This document shows positions 15,967-26,700 of a stretch of 49,430 bases of DNA, one piece after another; position 1 is the first letter of the stretch; the number at the start of each line of letters is the position of its first letter. The DNA is taken from positions 1 to 49,430 of the forward strand of contig CAZSFD010000034.1 of assembly GCA_964606085.1 (NCBI GenBank), given 5' to 3'. The position numbers were made by a program, and so were the translations under genes. Origin of the DNA: CAIQJJ01 sp964606085. Lineage in GTDB: Bacteria; Chloroflexota; Anaerolineae; Anaerolineales; UBA4823. The notes under the pieces were generated by a model. It saw only the letters and a list, made by a program, of their open reading frames with translations. It did not search any database and was not told the DNA's origin.

Positions 15967-17259
15967 ATGCCAGCTCGTTTTATTTTTCTGATCCTGCTTG
16001 TGCTTGCACTGGTTTTGCCCGCTTGCCGTGCTACGCCGCAACCTGTGACAATTACTGTGCAGATGTTTGAAGGCCCCGAAGCCGATGCCATGCGTCCCAC
16101 GGCAGCTTATTGGAACGAACACTATGCTGCCGAAACCGGCATCACCGTGCAGGTGACCCACCTCAGCCGGGTGGGCTATTTCAACCAGCTTGAAACACAA
16201 CTGATTGCCCAGGTGCAATCGCCCGACATCGTCCATCCCTTTTCGTTGCAGGTGGGTCGTCTGGCCGAGTATTTGCTGCCCCTGGATGATTATGTGCAAG
16301 ACCCGGCCTTGATGCAATCGCCTGATGGCGCCACCCTTACACTTGATCAGGTCTTGACCCCGGCCCTGCAAACCGCCCGCACCGCCGATGGCCGTCTGAT
16401 CATGCTGCCCATTGACATGAGCGAATATGTCCTCTACTACCGCACCGATCTGATCGCTGAGCCGCCCCAAACCTGGGATGACTTCGTTGCCACCGCCCGT
16501 CAGTTCACTCGCCGCCATAACCCGACCTCGCCCACCGAGTATGGTGCGGCCATCCACGGCAAATATGTTCCGTGGACATTCTGCGCCGCACTGGAAACCT
16601 TGTGGGCATATGGGGTACAGTTCAACCCGGCGCAGCGCGAGGGGCGCATGAATACGCCACAGGGGGTACAATCATTCCAGGTCTTTGCCACCCTGGCTGC
16701 CGAGGGGTTGATTCCGCCAGAAACGGTCAATGCTGAATACTTCGAGATCGGGCAGAGCTTTGGAGAGGGGCAGGCCGCCATGGCCATTCAGGCCAACGCC
16801 TATTACCATCAGGCGGCTGATGCGCAGCAATCGCCGTTGGTGCATGATCGCTTTGCCATCGCCCCGCCTCCCGGCGTCAGGCAGGCGGATGGCCGCATCG
16901 AACGAGCCTTGTGGGTGCATACCATCGGCCTGGCGGTCAATCGCAGTTCGCCCCAGCGCCAGGCGGCGGTGCGTTTTGTGCTGTGGGCCACCCTGGGCGA
17001 GGGCGCTCGCCTGTATGCGCAGCATGGCGGGTCAGCGCCGATTCGCGATGTGTGGTTGGCCGCCGATGCGCCCCGCACGTACCGATTGATCGGCCCGTGG
17101 ATCGAGCAGTTTGGCCGCTCGCAACAGGCTGATCCACGCTTGCTGGATGCCATGATGTTGGGCACCAGTTGGATTCAACGCCTGACGGCCAGGCAGGTGT
17201 CGGCGCAAGATGCCGCCCTCGGCCTCGAAAGCGATTTACAGGTTTTGTATACACCATGA
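15967..17259 (+). CDS. Extracellular sugar-binding lipoprotein (ABC-type, family 1)
   Basis: A 430-residue solute-binding protein of the MalE/UgpB type. The N-terminus is a signal peptide ending in LVLPAC, a plausible but not canonical lipobox (Pro at -2), so it is probably lipid-anchored outside the cytoplasmic membrane. PDIVHPFSLQVGRLAEYLLPLDD and YVLYYRTDLI are typical family segments. Start ATG 15967 has AGGA 7 bases upstream. No ABC permease or ATPase accompanies it. Instead its stop overlaps the start of a membrane histidine kinase (ATGA, 17256-17259), so it more likely presents ligand to that kinase than to a transporter. Confidence 0.9.
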   Translation: MPARFIFLILLVLALVLPACRATPQPVTITVQMFEGPEADAMRPTAAYWNEHYAAETGITVQVTHLSRVGYFNQLETQLIAQVQSPDIVHPFSLQVGRLAEYLLPLDDYVQDPALMQSPDGATLTLDQVLTPALQTARTADGRLIMLPIDMSEYVLYYRTDLIAEPPQTWDDFVATARQFTRRHNPTSPTEYGAAIHGKYVPWTFCAALETLWAYGVQFNPAQREGRMNTPQGVQSFQVFATLAAEGLIPPETVNAEYFEIGQSFGEGQAAMAIQANAYYHQAADAQQSPLVHDRFAIAPPPGVRQADGRIERALWVHTIGLAVNRSSPQRQAAVRFVLWATLGEGARLYAQHGGSAPIRDVWLAADAPRTYRLIGPWIEQFGRSQQADPRLLDAMMLGTSWIQRLTARQVSAQDAALGLESDLQVLYTP

Positions 17260-20200
17260 AACTTTTTTTTGGCCGTTACACTTATTCCGCCTTTTTGATC
17301 CCTTTTTTGACCCTGGCCCTGGTCTATTTCAGCGCTAATCAGGCCATCCAGCAGGTGTTGGATATCCGCCGCCTGTCGCTCGAAGCCGTCAGTGATTGGT
17401 ATTTGCTCTATCACCTGACTGGAAAGCGGTTTCAATTTTTAGATGATGACACCGCCAAAAATTCTCACACCTGGCTGCAAGCCTTGAATGATTTTGAATT
17501 GGTTATGCAGAACTTGGCTGAAACGCCTTTACAGTGGCTTTTAGATGATCAAACCCGGCAAGATATTCAGGCTTCGTACAAAGTGTGGGATTTCACCCGC
17601 CAGAATATCCTTGATAGCGATCAAGTCTATTGTCAGATGGTTGCCAGCCCTATCGGCCAGGCGTTACTGCAAGCTGACCTGGCCCAACTGGCTGAAGCCG
17701 CCCTGACCGGCGTCGCCCCAGGTTCGTTTACCCCTGGCGATTTGTGGCAGTTTTATCAATTGCAAGATCGCCTGGCTGAGTTGGAAGTCAGCAGCAGTAT
17801 TTTTACCAGTTACCTCGAACGCATTGAGCAGGCTGTCGAGCGGCGCGTGCTGCTGTTGAACCTGGTCATCTCGGCTATCGCTTTGCTGATTTCTGGCGTG
17901 GTGATTGCCAGCACATGGCGTTTGTTTGCGATCACCAGCGCCGAACGCGAGCGTTATGTGGCTGAAATCGAAGCCAGAAACCACGCCCTGGCCCACGAGG
18001 TGGCCGACCGCCGCCTGGCCGAAGAGAACCTGCGCCTGACCCTTCATTCGATAGGCGATGGCGTCATCGTCACCGATCAACAAGGCCGCGTGACTCGCAT
18101 GAACCCCGTTGCCGAGCAGCTTTGCGGCTGGCCGTTGGCAGAAGCCCAGGGCCACTGCCTGTCGGACGTATTCCAGATTGTCAATGCCGAGACACGTCAG
18201 GCTGCCGAAAACCCTGTGCAGCGCGTCCTGCAGGAGGGCGTGGTGGTGGGCCTGGCCAATCACACGATGTTGATCGCCCGCGATGGCCGCGAAAGGCAAA
18301 TTGCCGATAGCGCCGCACCGATTTTTTCCGTCAGCGGCGATTTGGCCGGTGTGGTGATGGTTTTCCGCGACGTGACGGAAGCCTATGCCATGCAGCGTGA
18401 GATGGAAGACCGCCAGGCCAAACTTTCCAGCATTTTTCGGGTTGCCCCGGTGGGCATTGGGGTGGTGATCAACCGCATCTTTTCTGAAGTCAATGACACC
18501 CTCTGCGCGATGATCGGCTATCGCCGGGATGAGCTTGTGGGGCAAAGCGCGCGCATGATCTACCCCACCCAGGAAGACTACGAGTACGTCGGTCAGGTCA
18601 AGTATGATCAAATTCGTCACCGCGGCACTGGAATCGTAGAAACACGCTGGCAGCACAAAGATGGCCGCATCTTACACATCCTGCTCAGTTCGACGCCGAT
18701 CAACCCGCAAGATTGGTCGCAGGGGGTCACGTTTACCGCGCTCGACATCACCGAACGCAAGGAAGCCGAACAGGAATTACAAACGCTCAACCAGCGCCTC
18801 GAACGCGAACTGCGCTTCAACGAGGCGCTGCTGAGGGCCATCCCCACGCCGGTCTTTTTCAAAGATGCCCAGGGGCGTTACCTGGGCTGCAACCAGGCTT
18901 TTGCCGAGGTGATGGGCGTTTCTGGCGAAGGGATGATAGGCAAGACCGTTTTCGATCTGTGGCCGCCCGAATTGGCCCAGGTGTACCACCAGGCCGATCT
19001 CGACTTGTTGGCTGACCCCCGCCACCAGTTGTATGAGGCCAGGGTGGTACGCCGTGATGGCCAGACCCGCGAGGTGTTCTTTGCCAAAGATGTCTTTTAC
19101 GACGAAAACGGTCAGGTGGCCGGCATTGTCGGCGCGTATATGGATATCACCGAGCAAAAACAGGCCATCGCGTCGCTGCGCGCCAGCCAGGAGGCCGAGC
19201 GCCTGTTTTCGGCCCGTCTGACCCGCCTGGTGACGGCGATTACCGATCTGTCGGCCACCCCCGATTTCGATACCCTGTGCCGCCGCGCCATCGAACAGGG
19301 CATCAGCCAGCTTGGCTTTGAACGCCTGGGCCTGTGGTTTTTCGTGCCGGGGCAGCCCGAAATGTACGGCACGTTTGGTGTAGATGAACAGGGGCATATC
19401 CGTGATGAGCGCGGCGCGCGCATCACCATCCAGCCCGGCGGGTTTCATGACCGGCTGCGCACCAGCACCCAGCCTGATTTTCTCGGCGAGGCGCATACCA
19501 TCCAGGATGATCAAGCCCATGTCATTGCCGAGGGGCAGCGCCTTTCTTGCGGCTTGTGGGATGGGCAGAAAATTTTGGGCACGCTTTCCTCCGATAACCT
19601 GCTGAGTGCGCGCCCGCTGACCAACCAGGATAAAGAAATTTTGCGCATCTATGCCGCGGCCCTGGGACATTTATGCACGCTCAAGCTCGCCCAGGCTGAA
19701 CTACATCAGCTAACGAACGACCTCGAACAACGCGTGCAGGACCGCACCCGCCAACTGGAAGATGCCAACCGCGAACTCGAAGCCTTCTCCTATTCCGTCT
19801 CCCACGACTTGCGTTCGCCCTTGCGGGCCATAGATGGCTTCAGCCGCCTGTTGATGGAAGATTACGCCGACCAATTGCCCCCCGATGCCCGGCAGTATCT
19901 CGAACGCGTGCGCACCGCCGCCCAGCACATGGGTCAACTGATTGATGATCTGCTCAACCTGTCGCGCCTGTCGCGGGCGCATGTTGGGCGCAGCCGGGTC
20001 AACCTGAGCCAGGTGGCGCAGGAAATTGCCGCTGACCTGACCGAAGGCGATCCAGAACGTCCGGTGGATTGGCAAATTGCACCCGATGTCATCGCCCACG
20101 CCGACGCCAACCTGATCCGCATTGTGCTGGATAACCTGCTGCGCAACGCCTGGAAGTTCACTGCCCAGCAGCCGCAGGCGCGCATCGAATTTGGTTGCTT

Positions 20201-20432
20201 GCAGCAAGATGGCCGCCCGGTTTATGTTGTGCGCGACAACGGCGCTGGCTTCGACATGGCCTATGCTGATAAACTTTTCCGCCCGTTCCAGCGTTTGCAC
20301 AGCCCCGGCGAGTTTGAAGGCACCGGCATCGGCCTCACCATCGTGCAACGCATCATCCACCGCCACGGCGGGCGCATCTGGCCCGAAGCCGCGGTCGGCC
20401 AGGGCGCGGCATTCTACTTCACCCTCGGCTGA
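17256..20432 (+). CDS. Membrane sensor histidine kinase: TM - periplasmic - TM - 3 PAS - GAF - HisKA - HATPase
   Basis: 1058 residues. A first membrane segment lies at about residues 8-28 and a second at about 196-218, enclosing an extracytoplasmic region of about 165 residues without a domain I recognise. Then come PAS domains near 258, 388 and 520, a GAF domain near 655-815, HisKA (SVSHDLRSPLRAIDGF, His850) and HATPase (DNLLRNAWKF, DNGAGFD, GTGIGLTIVQ). The catalytic core is very similar to that of the kinase at 9792, so the two are paralogues with exchanged sensor parts. Start is ATG 17256 inside the stop of the binding-protein gene, where the membrane segment begins; the longer frame overlaps that gene. 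Confidence 0.93.
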   Translation: MKLFFGRYTYSAFLIPFLTLALVYFSANQAIQQVLDIRRLSLEAVSDWYLLYHLTGKRFQFLDDDTAKNSHTWLQALNDFELVMQNLAETPLQWLLDDQTRQDIQASYKVWDFTRQNILDSDQVYCQMVASPIGQALLQADLAQLAEAALTGVAPGSFTPGDLWQFYQLQDRLAELEVSSSIFTSYLERIEQAVERRVLLLNLVISAIALLISGVVIASTWRLFAITSAERERYVAEIEARNHALAHEVADRRLAEENLRLTLHSIGDGVIVTDQQGRVTRMNPVAEQLCGWPLAEAQGHCLSDVFQIVNAETRQAAENPVQRVLQEGVVVGLANHTMLIARDGRERQIADSAAPIFSVSGDLAGVVMVFRDVTEAYAMQREMEDRQAKLSSIFRVAPVGIGVVINRIFSEVNDTLCAMIGYRRDELVGQSARMIYPTQEDYEYVGQVKYDQIRHRGTGIVETRWQHKDGRILHILLSSTPINPQDWSQGVTFTALDITERKEAEQELQTLNQRLERELRFNEALLRAIPTPVFFKDAQGRYLGCNQAFAEVMGVSGEGMIGKTVFDLWPPELAQVYHQADLDLLADPRHQLYEARVVRRDGQTREVFFAKDVFYDENGQVAGIVGAYMDITEQKQAIASLRASQEAERLFSARLTRLVTAITDLSATPDFDTLCRRAIEQGISQLGFERLGLWFFVPGQPEMYGTFGVDEQGHIRDERGARITIQPGGFHDRLRTSTQPDFLGEAHTIQDDQAHVIAEGQRLSCGLWDGQKILGTLSSDNLLSARPLTNQDKEILRIYAAALGHLCTLKLAQAELHQLTNDLEQRVQDRTRQLEDANRELEAFSYSVSHDLRSPLRAIDGFSRLLMEDYADQLPPDARQYLERVRTAAQHMGQLIDDLLNLSRLSRAHVGRSRVNLSQVAQEIAADLTEGDPERPVDWQIAPDVIAHADANLIRIVLDNLLRNAWKFTAQQPQARIEFGCLQQDGRPVYVVRDNGAGFDMAYADKLFRPFQRLHSPGEFEGTGIGLTIVQRIIHRHGGRIWPEAAVGQGAAFYFTLG

Positions 20433-20620
20433 AAATGGTGGCGATAACGCTACCGTGGCGCAAACCTATGGTTTGCGAATAACCGCAAGTCAAAGACTTG
20501 CCCCACGGGCTATGTTGATACCCGTTGACTTCCGGGCGGATGGCATCCGCCCCCGGCAGGCATCCGCCCAGATATGGCGCAACCAGGGCGCACGCCGTGC
20601 GCCCCTACCCCGGTGGTAAA
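20433..20620. other. Intergenic region with serial 3-base-loop palindromes
   Basis: No gene is visible. Four perfect micro-palindromes with 3-base loops follow one another: GCAAACC/GGTTTGC (20460-20476), GCAAGTC/GACTTGC (20485-20501), GGGCGGAT/ATCCGCCC (20534-20552) and GGGCGCAC/GTGCGCCC (20586-20604). None is followed by a T-run, so they do not look like ordinary terminators. Confidence 0.8.
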
Positions 20621-20627
20621 ATCTCCT

Positions 20628-20679
20628 CAATCCCTCAATTCCTCAATCATCCAATCCATCAATCCATCAATCCCCCAAT
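20628..20679 (+). repeat. Seven-unit octamer array, unit CAATCCNN
   Basis: CAAT recurs at 20628, 20636, 20644, 20652, 20660, 20668 and 20676: seven units in exact 8-base register, each followed by C/T-rich bases. It runs straight into the alpha-mannosidase ATG at 20683 with no Shine-Dalgarno sequence. Confidence 0.95.
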
Positions 20680-20682
20680 CCC

Positions 20683-23600
20683 ATGCCCACCTTCACCCCC
20701 TATACCAAACACCAACTCGATTACGCCCTCAACCTGATCGGCGAGCATATCTACACCATCATCGCGCCACTAGACATCCAATGTTGGCCCAGCCGCGAGC
20801 CAACCCCCTTCATCCTGCGTGCCGATGGCAGCTCCAAAACGCTCAAAGTGGGCGAAAAATGGGGTAACCTGTTCGATTGCGCCTGGTTTCGCTTCACCGG
20901 CACCGTGCCTGCCACGGCCAAAGGCAAACGGGTGGTGCTGCTGCTGGATGTGAATGGCGAAATGTGCATCTTCGAACCCGATGGCACCCCGGCACTCGGC
21001 CTGACCAATGTTGCGTCAGAATACGATTACAGCCTGGGTACGCCTGGCAAGCGCGTTCTGCTGGTGCTGGAAGAAGCCCGGGGCGGCGAAACGCTCGAAG
21101 TGTGGGCAGATGCCGGCTGCAATGACCTGTTTGGCCGTCTGCAAGAAAACGGTACGATCAAACAGGCCGCCATCGCCACGCTCAACGAAACCGTCCGGGC
21201 GCTCTATTACGATTACGAAGTCCTGCTCGATTTTCTCAAAGCCCTGCCCGAAAACTCGCCCCGCTACCAGCAGATTTTAACCGCCCTGACCGATGTCACC
21301 CACTTGCTCTACCAGGGCGTGCCGCAGGCTGCCGAACACGCCCGCCAGCGCCTCCAACCCCTGCTCGAAAAACGCGGCGGCGACCCCTCGCTGCACATCA
21401 GCGCCGTCGGCCATGCCCACATGGATTTAGCCTGGCTGTGGCCGATCCGTGAGACCATCCGCAAGGGCGCGCGCACCTTTGCCACCGCCCTGGCCAACAT
21501 CGAAACCTATCCCGATTATGTTTTTGGCGCCAGTCAGCCGCAGTATTTTCAATGGGTAAAGGAGTATTACCCGGCGCTGTACAACAAGATCAAGGCGCAG
21601 GTGGCTGCCGGGCGCATCGAGCCGCAGGGCTGTATGTGGGTGGAAGCCGATACCAATATCAGCGGCGGCGAGGCGCTGGTGCGCCAGATTTTGCAGGGCC
21701 GTCGCTTTTTCCGCCAGGAGTTTGGCGTGGATGTGCGCTACCTGTGGCTGCCCGATGTCTTTGGCTACAACGCCAACCTGCCGCAAATCCTCAAACGCGC
21801 CGGGATAGATGTTTTTGCCACCCAAAAACTGTCCTGGAGCCTGATCAACCGCTTCCCGCACCATTCCTTCCAGTGGCAGGGCATTGATGGCTCCACCGTG
21901 CTGGCGCACATGTTCCCCGAAGATACCTACAACAGCCCCGCGCTGCCGCGCTCGGTGATCAAAATTGAACAGAATTATCGCGACAGCGGCATTTCCGAAC
22001 ACGCCCTGCTGGTCTTTGGCATTGGCGATGGCGGCGGCGGCCCCGGCGAAGAACACCTCGAACGCCTGGCGCGTCTCACCAACCTGGCCGGCCTCAGCCC
22101 TGTGCGCCAGCAATCGGCGGCGGCGTTCTTCGAGCAGTGGCGCACCCAGGCCGAGCGCTTTGCCACCTGGGTGGGCGAACTTTACCTCGAACGGCATCAA
22201 GGCACGCTGACCACCAATGCCCGCAACAAGTGGTACAACCGCAAACTTGAACTGGGCCTGCGCGAACTGGAATGGTCCAGCACGCTGGTCAGGCTGTTCA
22301 ACCCGCACGGCAATAACCCCTCGGCCACGGTAGTCCCCTATCCCGCCGAACGGTTGCAAACCCTGTGGCGCGAAGTGCTGCTCTACCAATTCCACGATAT
22401 TCTGCCCGGCTCCTCCATCAAACGCGTCTACGATGAAAGCCTGGCGCGCTATCAGGACATGCACCACGAAATTTTGGGCCGCCTGGGCGATAACGACCGC
22501 CGCCTGGCGCGCCGCCTCGACACGCGCGGCATGCTCATCCCCATTTTGGTGCAAAACTCGCTTTCGTGGGAGCGCAGCGAGTGGATTTTGGCCGGCGACC
22601 GCTGGCTGCGTGTCAGCGTGCCTTCGATGGGCTATGCGGTGGTAGATGTGGGCGCTTCGCTGCTGCCCGAAACCCTCACCCTGGCCGTAGACAACAACTG
22701 GCTCGAAAACGACTGCCTGCGGGTGGTCTTCGACAAGGACGGCTGCATTACCTCGCTGATTGACAAACGCTACGACCGCGAACTGATCCCCGCCGGGCAG
22801 AAAGCCAACCAATTTTCTGTGTACACCGATTTGGGCGATGCCTGGGATTTCGCCATGGATTACGCCGCCCAAGAACCTCGTCACCTCAAGCTGGTGGCCA
22901 TCCAGCCGCGCACCGATGGGCCGCGCATCATCTTGCAATTCACCTACAGCCTGGGCGCGTCTGAACTGGTGCAGGAAGTGATCCTGGTGGCCGGCAGCCC
23001 CCGGCTCGATTTCGTCACCCGCCTGCGCTGGCGTGAACCACGCGCCATGCTGCGCGTCGCCTTCCCCCTCGACATTCACACCCCCGAAGCCGCCTTCGAC
23101 ATCCAGTTCGGCCACGTCCGCCGCCCAACGCACCGCAACACCACCTGGGACCTGGCCCGCGACGAAGTGGCCGCCCACAAGTGGGTGGATGTTTCGCAGC
23201 ACGAATATGGCGTGGCCCTGCTCAACGATTCGAAATATGGGCATCGCGTCTATCAGACCCCCTTTGGCAATGTGATTGACCTCAACTTGCTGCGTTCTGT
23301 GCCATACCCCGGCCCGCGCCTGGTGCAAGATGCAGCCGTGCGCCCCGGCGAACCGCACCACGCCTACACCGATCAGGCCGAGCATCAGTTTACCTACGCC
23401 CTCTACCCCCACTCTGGCGATCTACCCGGCAGTCACGTCATCCAGGCCGCCTATGAGTTGAATGTGCCGCTGCGCGTGACGCCCCTCGCTCCCCAAAATG
23501 GCGATCTGCCCCGTCAGGCATCCTTTATCTCGCTGGATCGTTCCAACGTCATTCTCGAAGCGGTCAAGCAAACCGAAGAGGGTCATGCGCTCATTCTGCG

Positions 23601-23799
23601 CCTGTACGAAGCCACGGGCTGCACCGTTTTCACCACCCTGCAATTTGGCTTCAGCGTTCTCTCTGCCGAAGAAGTGGATTTGATGGAAGAAAACCCGCAG
23701 CCGCTGAAATTGAATCACGAGGCAGCCTCGGTGGATCGTCTGCTGCTCGAATTTCAGCCTTTCGAGATCAAAACGATCAAGGTGCTGGTCAATGAGTGA
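20683..23799 (+). CDS. Alpha-mannosidase, glycoside hydrolase family 38
   Basis: 1038 residues, the usual size for bacterial GH38. The catalytic domain shows GHAHMDLAWLWP with zinc ligands His244 and likely Asp248, the nucleophile segment WVEADTNISGGE with Asp323, and LWLPDVFGYNANLPQI. The beta-rich C-terminal domains follow the central helices. It has no signal peptide, so it probably acts in the cytoplasm on imported manno-oligosaccharides. It is the first gene after the kinases and overlaps the next gene by 8 bases (23792-23799). It may extend the sugar-catabolic capacity of the 325-9609 operon, although the two are separated by the kinase genes. Confidence 0.94.
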   Translation: MPTFTPYTKHQLDYALNLIGEHIYTIIAPLDIQCWPSREPTPFILRADGSSKTLKVGEKWGNLFDCAWFRFTGTVPATAKGKRVVLLLDVNGEMCIFEPDGTPALGLTNVASEYDYSLGTPGKRVLLVLEEARGGETLEVWADAGCNDLFGRLQENGTIKQAAIATLNETVRALYYDYEVLLDFLKALPENSPRYQQILTALTDVTHLLYQGVPQAAEHARQRLQPLLEKRGGDPSLHISAVGHAHMDLAWLWPIRETIRKGARTFATALANIETYPDYVFGASQPQYFQWVKEYYPALYNKIKAQVAAGRIEPQGCMWVEADTNISGGEALVRQILQGRRFFRQEFGVDVRYLWLPDVFGYNANLPQILKRAGIDVFATQKLSWSLINRFPHHSFQWQGIDGSTVLAHMFPEDTYNSPALPRSVIKIEQNYRDSGISEHALLVFGIGDGGGGPGEEHLERLARLTNLAGLSPVRQQSAAAFFEQWRTQAERFATWVGELYLERHQGTLTTNARNKWYNRKLELGLRELEWSSTLVRLFNPHGNNPSATVVPYPAERLQTLWREVLLYQFHDILPGSSIKRVYDESLARYQDMHHEILGRLGDNDRRLARRLDTRGMLIPILVQNSLSWERSEWILAGDRWLRVSVPSMGYAVVDVGASLLPETLTLAVDNNWLENDCLRVVFDKDGCITSLIDKRYDRELIPAGQKANQFSVYTDLGDAWDFAMDYAAQEPRHLKLVAIQPRTDGPRIILQFTYSLGASELVQEVILVAGSPRLDFVTRLRWREPRAMLRVAFPLDIHTPEAAFDIQFGHVRRPTHRNTTWDLARDEVAAHKWVDVSQHEYGVALLNDSKYGHRVYQTPFGNVIDLNLLRSVPYPGPRLVQDAAVRPGEPHHAYTDQAEHQFTYALYPHSGDLPGSHVIQAAYELNVPLRVTPLAPQNGDLPRQASFISLDRSNVILEAVKQTEEGHALILRLYEATGCTVFTTLQFGFSVLSAEEVDLMEENPQPLKLNHEAASVDRLLLEFQPFEIKTIKVLVNE

Positions 23800-26700
23800 T
23801 CGGCAGGCTGTTCCGGCGGAACTGGCCTTTTTTGCTGAACCCCGGCTGGCTGCCGTTTGCCTGGAGCGCCTGGCTGTCGCGGCTGGCCGGGCGCGTCCGG
23901 CGTTCGAGGCTTTGCGTTCGCATCTGCTGGCGGCCCTGGCCGATTGCGCCGACCCCGACCGCGCCCTGGTCAACTTTGAGCGCTACGCCGAGGCCTTCAG
24001 CCCGCCGGCGCTCTTCCCCGCCCTCGAAAAACACCCCCGCACCCTCGAAATTTTGATCACCCTCTTCGCCGGCAGCCAATTCCTGACCGAGATTTTGCTG
24101 CGCAACCCCGAATATACCAGCCTGCTCTACCGCCGCAAGCGCCTCAGCGCACCGAAGACCTCCGCCCAGGTGACTGCCGAGGCCCTCAACACCCTGGCCC
24201 ACGGGATGCGTTTCGACGAACAACTCGACGCGTTGCGCCGCTACCAGCGCAGCGCCTTGCTGCGCATCGGCGTCAGCGACCTGCTCGACCTCTACGACCT
24301 GGCCGCCACTTACGGCCAACTTTCTGCCCTGGCCGATGGCCTGGCCCAGGCTGGCCTGACGGTGGCCGCCGCCCATTTGAACGTGCCGACCACCGGTTTT
24401 GTGGTGCTGGCGTTGGGCAAGTTGGGCGCGGGGGAATTGAATTACAGTTCTGATGTAGACCTGATCTTCATCGCCGCCGAAAATGCCTCCGCCTGCGTGC
24501 CGCTGGGCAATGGGCTGATCCAGGCGCTTTCGGCGGTGACGGCGGAAGGGTTTTTGTATCGCGTGGATATGCGGCTGCGCCCGTGGGGGAACGACGGCCC
24601 CCTGGTTTCCACCCTGGATGGCTACCTGGCTTATTTAGAAAAATCGGCCCGGCTATGGGAAAAACAAGCCCTGCTCAAAGTGCGCCCTATTGCCGGCGAC
24701 ATGCCGCTGGGCCATGCCTTTTGCCAGCGCGTGCAAGAAGCGATCTTTGGCGTTCATATCGAAACGCTGCGCGCCAGCGTTCACGCCATGAAGCAGCGCA
24801 CCGAACAGGTGCTGCGCCAGCAGGGGCGCTCGTGGGGCGAGGTCAAGCTGGGCGAAGGCTCCATCCGCGATATCGAGTTTGTCGTCCAGTTTTATCAGAT
24901 GGCGCATGGCGCGGCGCACCCGGCGCTGCGCTCACCAGCCACGCTGATGGCGCTGCCGCGCCTGGCCGCCGCCCATTTACTCACCAGCGAAGAAACGCGC
25001 GTCCTGACCGATGGCTATGTCTTTCTGCGCACGGTAGAACATTTCCTGCAGATGATGCACTACCGCCAGACCTACAGCCTGCCCACCGACCCCGAAGCGA
25101 TTGCCCTTTTGGCGCGCCGCCTGGGCTATATGGGGCCAAATGCCGGGAAACTATTTTTGGCCCGTTACCAGCAGCACGGCGCGGCCATCCGCGCCATTTA
25201 CCTGCATCACATTGGGAGTGTTTCGATGTCTGATACCCCGCAAGACCTTCGCCAGCATCTTTCGCGCCTCGACTCCTCGTATTTGTTGACCTTCAGCGAA
25301 GCCGACATTGAGCGCCATGCGCTGCTGGCTGAGCAGCTCGATGAGACCTGCCTGGTTTTCGTAGATGCCGTGCCGCTGGAGGCGCAGCGTTGGCGCGTGA
25401 CCATCGTTGGCTACGATTACCCCGGCGCCTTATCGTTGATCTGTGGTTTGATGTTTGTCTATGGTTTGAATATCTTGGACGGCGAGGTGTTTACCTATGA
25501 ACCCACCGCCGATGAGCCAGCCATGCTGCCCGCGCCGGCCACGGCGGGGGTGGCCGCGGTACGCCGCCGGCGGCCTGCCGCCCGCCTGCGTCCGGCGGCC
25601 CCCGCCGCACGCGACCAGGCGCGCCGCAAAATTGTAGATGTCTTTACCGTCAGCCCGGTGCAATCGGGCGCTTTCCCTGCCGATACCTGGGATCGTTACA
25701 GCCTCGATCTGTTGGCGTTGCTGCGCATGGCGGCTGCCGGGCAGCGCCGCGAAGCGCGCGGCGAACTCGCCAAGCGCGTGGCCGCGGGCTACCAGGCCAT
25801 GTCTGAAACGTTGATCCCGCTTTACCCGATTGATATTGAAATTGATAACGAGTCAGTCGAGCGCTATACCGTCTTGCGCATCAACGCGCCTGATACAGTC
25901 GGCTTTCTATACGAACTGACCAATGCCCTGGCGTTGTATCGAACCTATATTGCCCGCGTGGTGGTTCAATCGGAGGGCAATCGCATCAACGATATTTTAT
26001 ACGTCACCGATGAACATGGGCGCAAGATCACCAGCCCCGAACAACAGCGCCAGTTGCGCGCCGCCATCGTGTTGATCAAACATTTCACCCACCTCATGCC
26101 GCATTCACCCAACCCCGAAGCGGCGCTGCTCCATTTTCGCGATTTTCTCAGCCAGCTTTTTCAGCGCCCCAACTGGCCCGACGAGCTGGCCTCGCTCGAA
26201 CGCTCCGATGTGTTGGGTGGCCTGGCGCGCCTGCTGGGGGTGAGCAATTTTCTGTGGGATGATTTTTTGCGCATGCAATATGCCAACCTGTTCCCGGTCG
26301 TCACCGACATGGACGCCCTGGCCCGCGACAAAAGCCGCTCGCAACTGGCTGATGCGTTGTCCGCGGCCCTGGCTGCTGGCGGCGACGATTGGCGGCAGGC
26401 TCTCAATGCCTTCAAAGACCGTGAAATGTTCCGCATGGATATGCGTCATATTTTGGAGTTGACCCCCGATTTTTGGGCTTTCGCCGCCGAACTGACCGAC
26501 CTGGCCGAACTGGTGGTGGGCGCGGCGTTAGAACGCGTCTTGGCTGAGGTTGTCGGCCAGTTTGGACAGCCACGCCTGCCCGACGGTTCACTTTGCCCGC
26601 TGGCCGTGCTGGCCCTGGGAAAGTGCGGCGGGCGCGAGTTGGGTTTCGCTTCGGATATCGAGTTGATCTTCGTTTACGGTGGGAAGGGCGTTACCGATGG

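Noticed and set aside
15967..17259. Binding protein as part of a complete sugar ABC transporter
   Set aside because: No permease or ATPase of that transporter type lies nearby; the only ABC genes (33927-36119) are an ABC-2 exporter.
20460..20604. Palindrome cluster as a terminator of the kinase gene
   Set aside because: None of the four stems is followed by a T-run, and they share the 3-base-loop geometry of other intergenic palindromes, so a repeat family is the better description.
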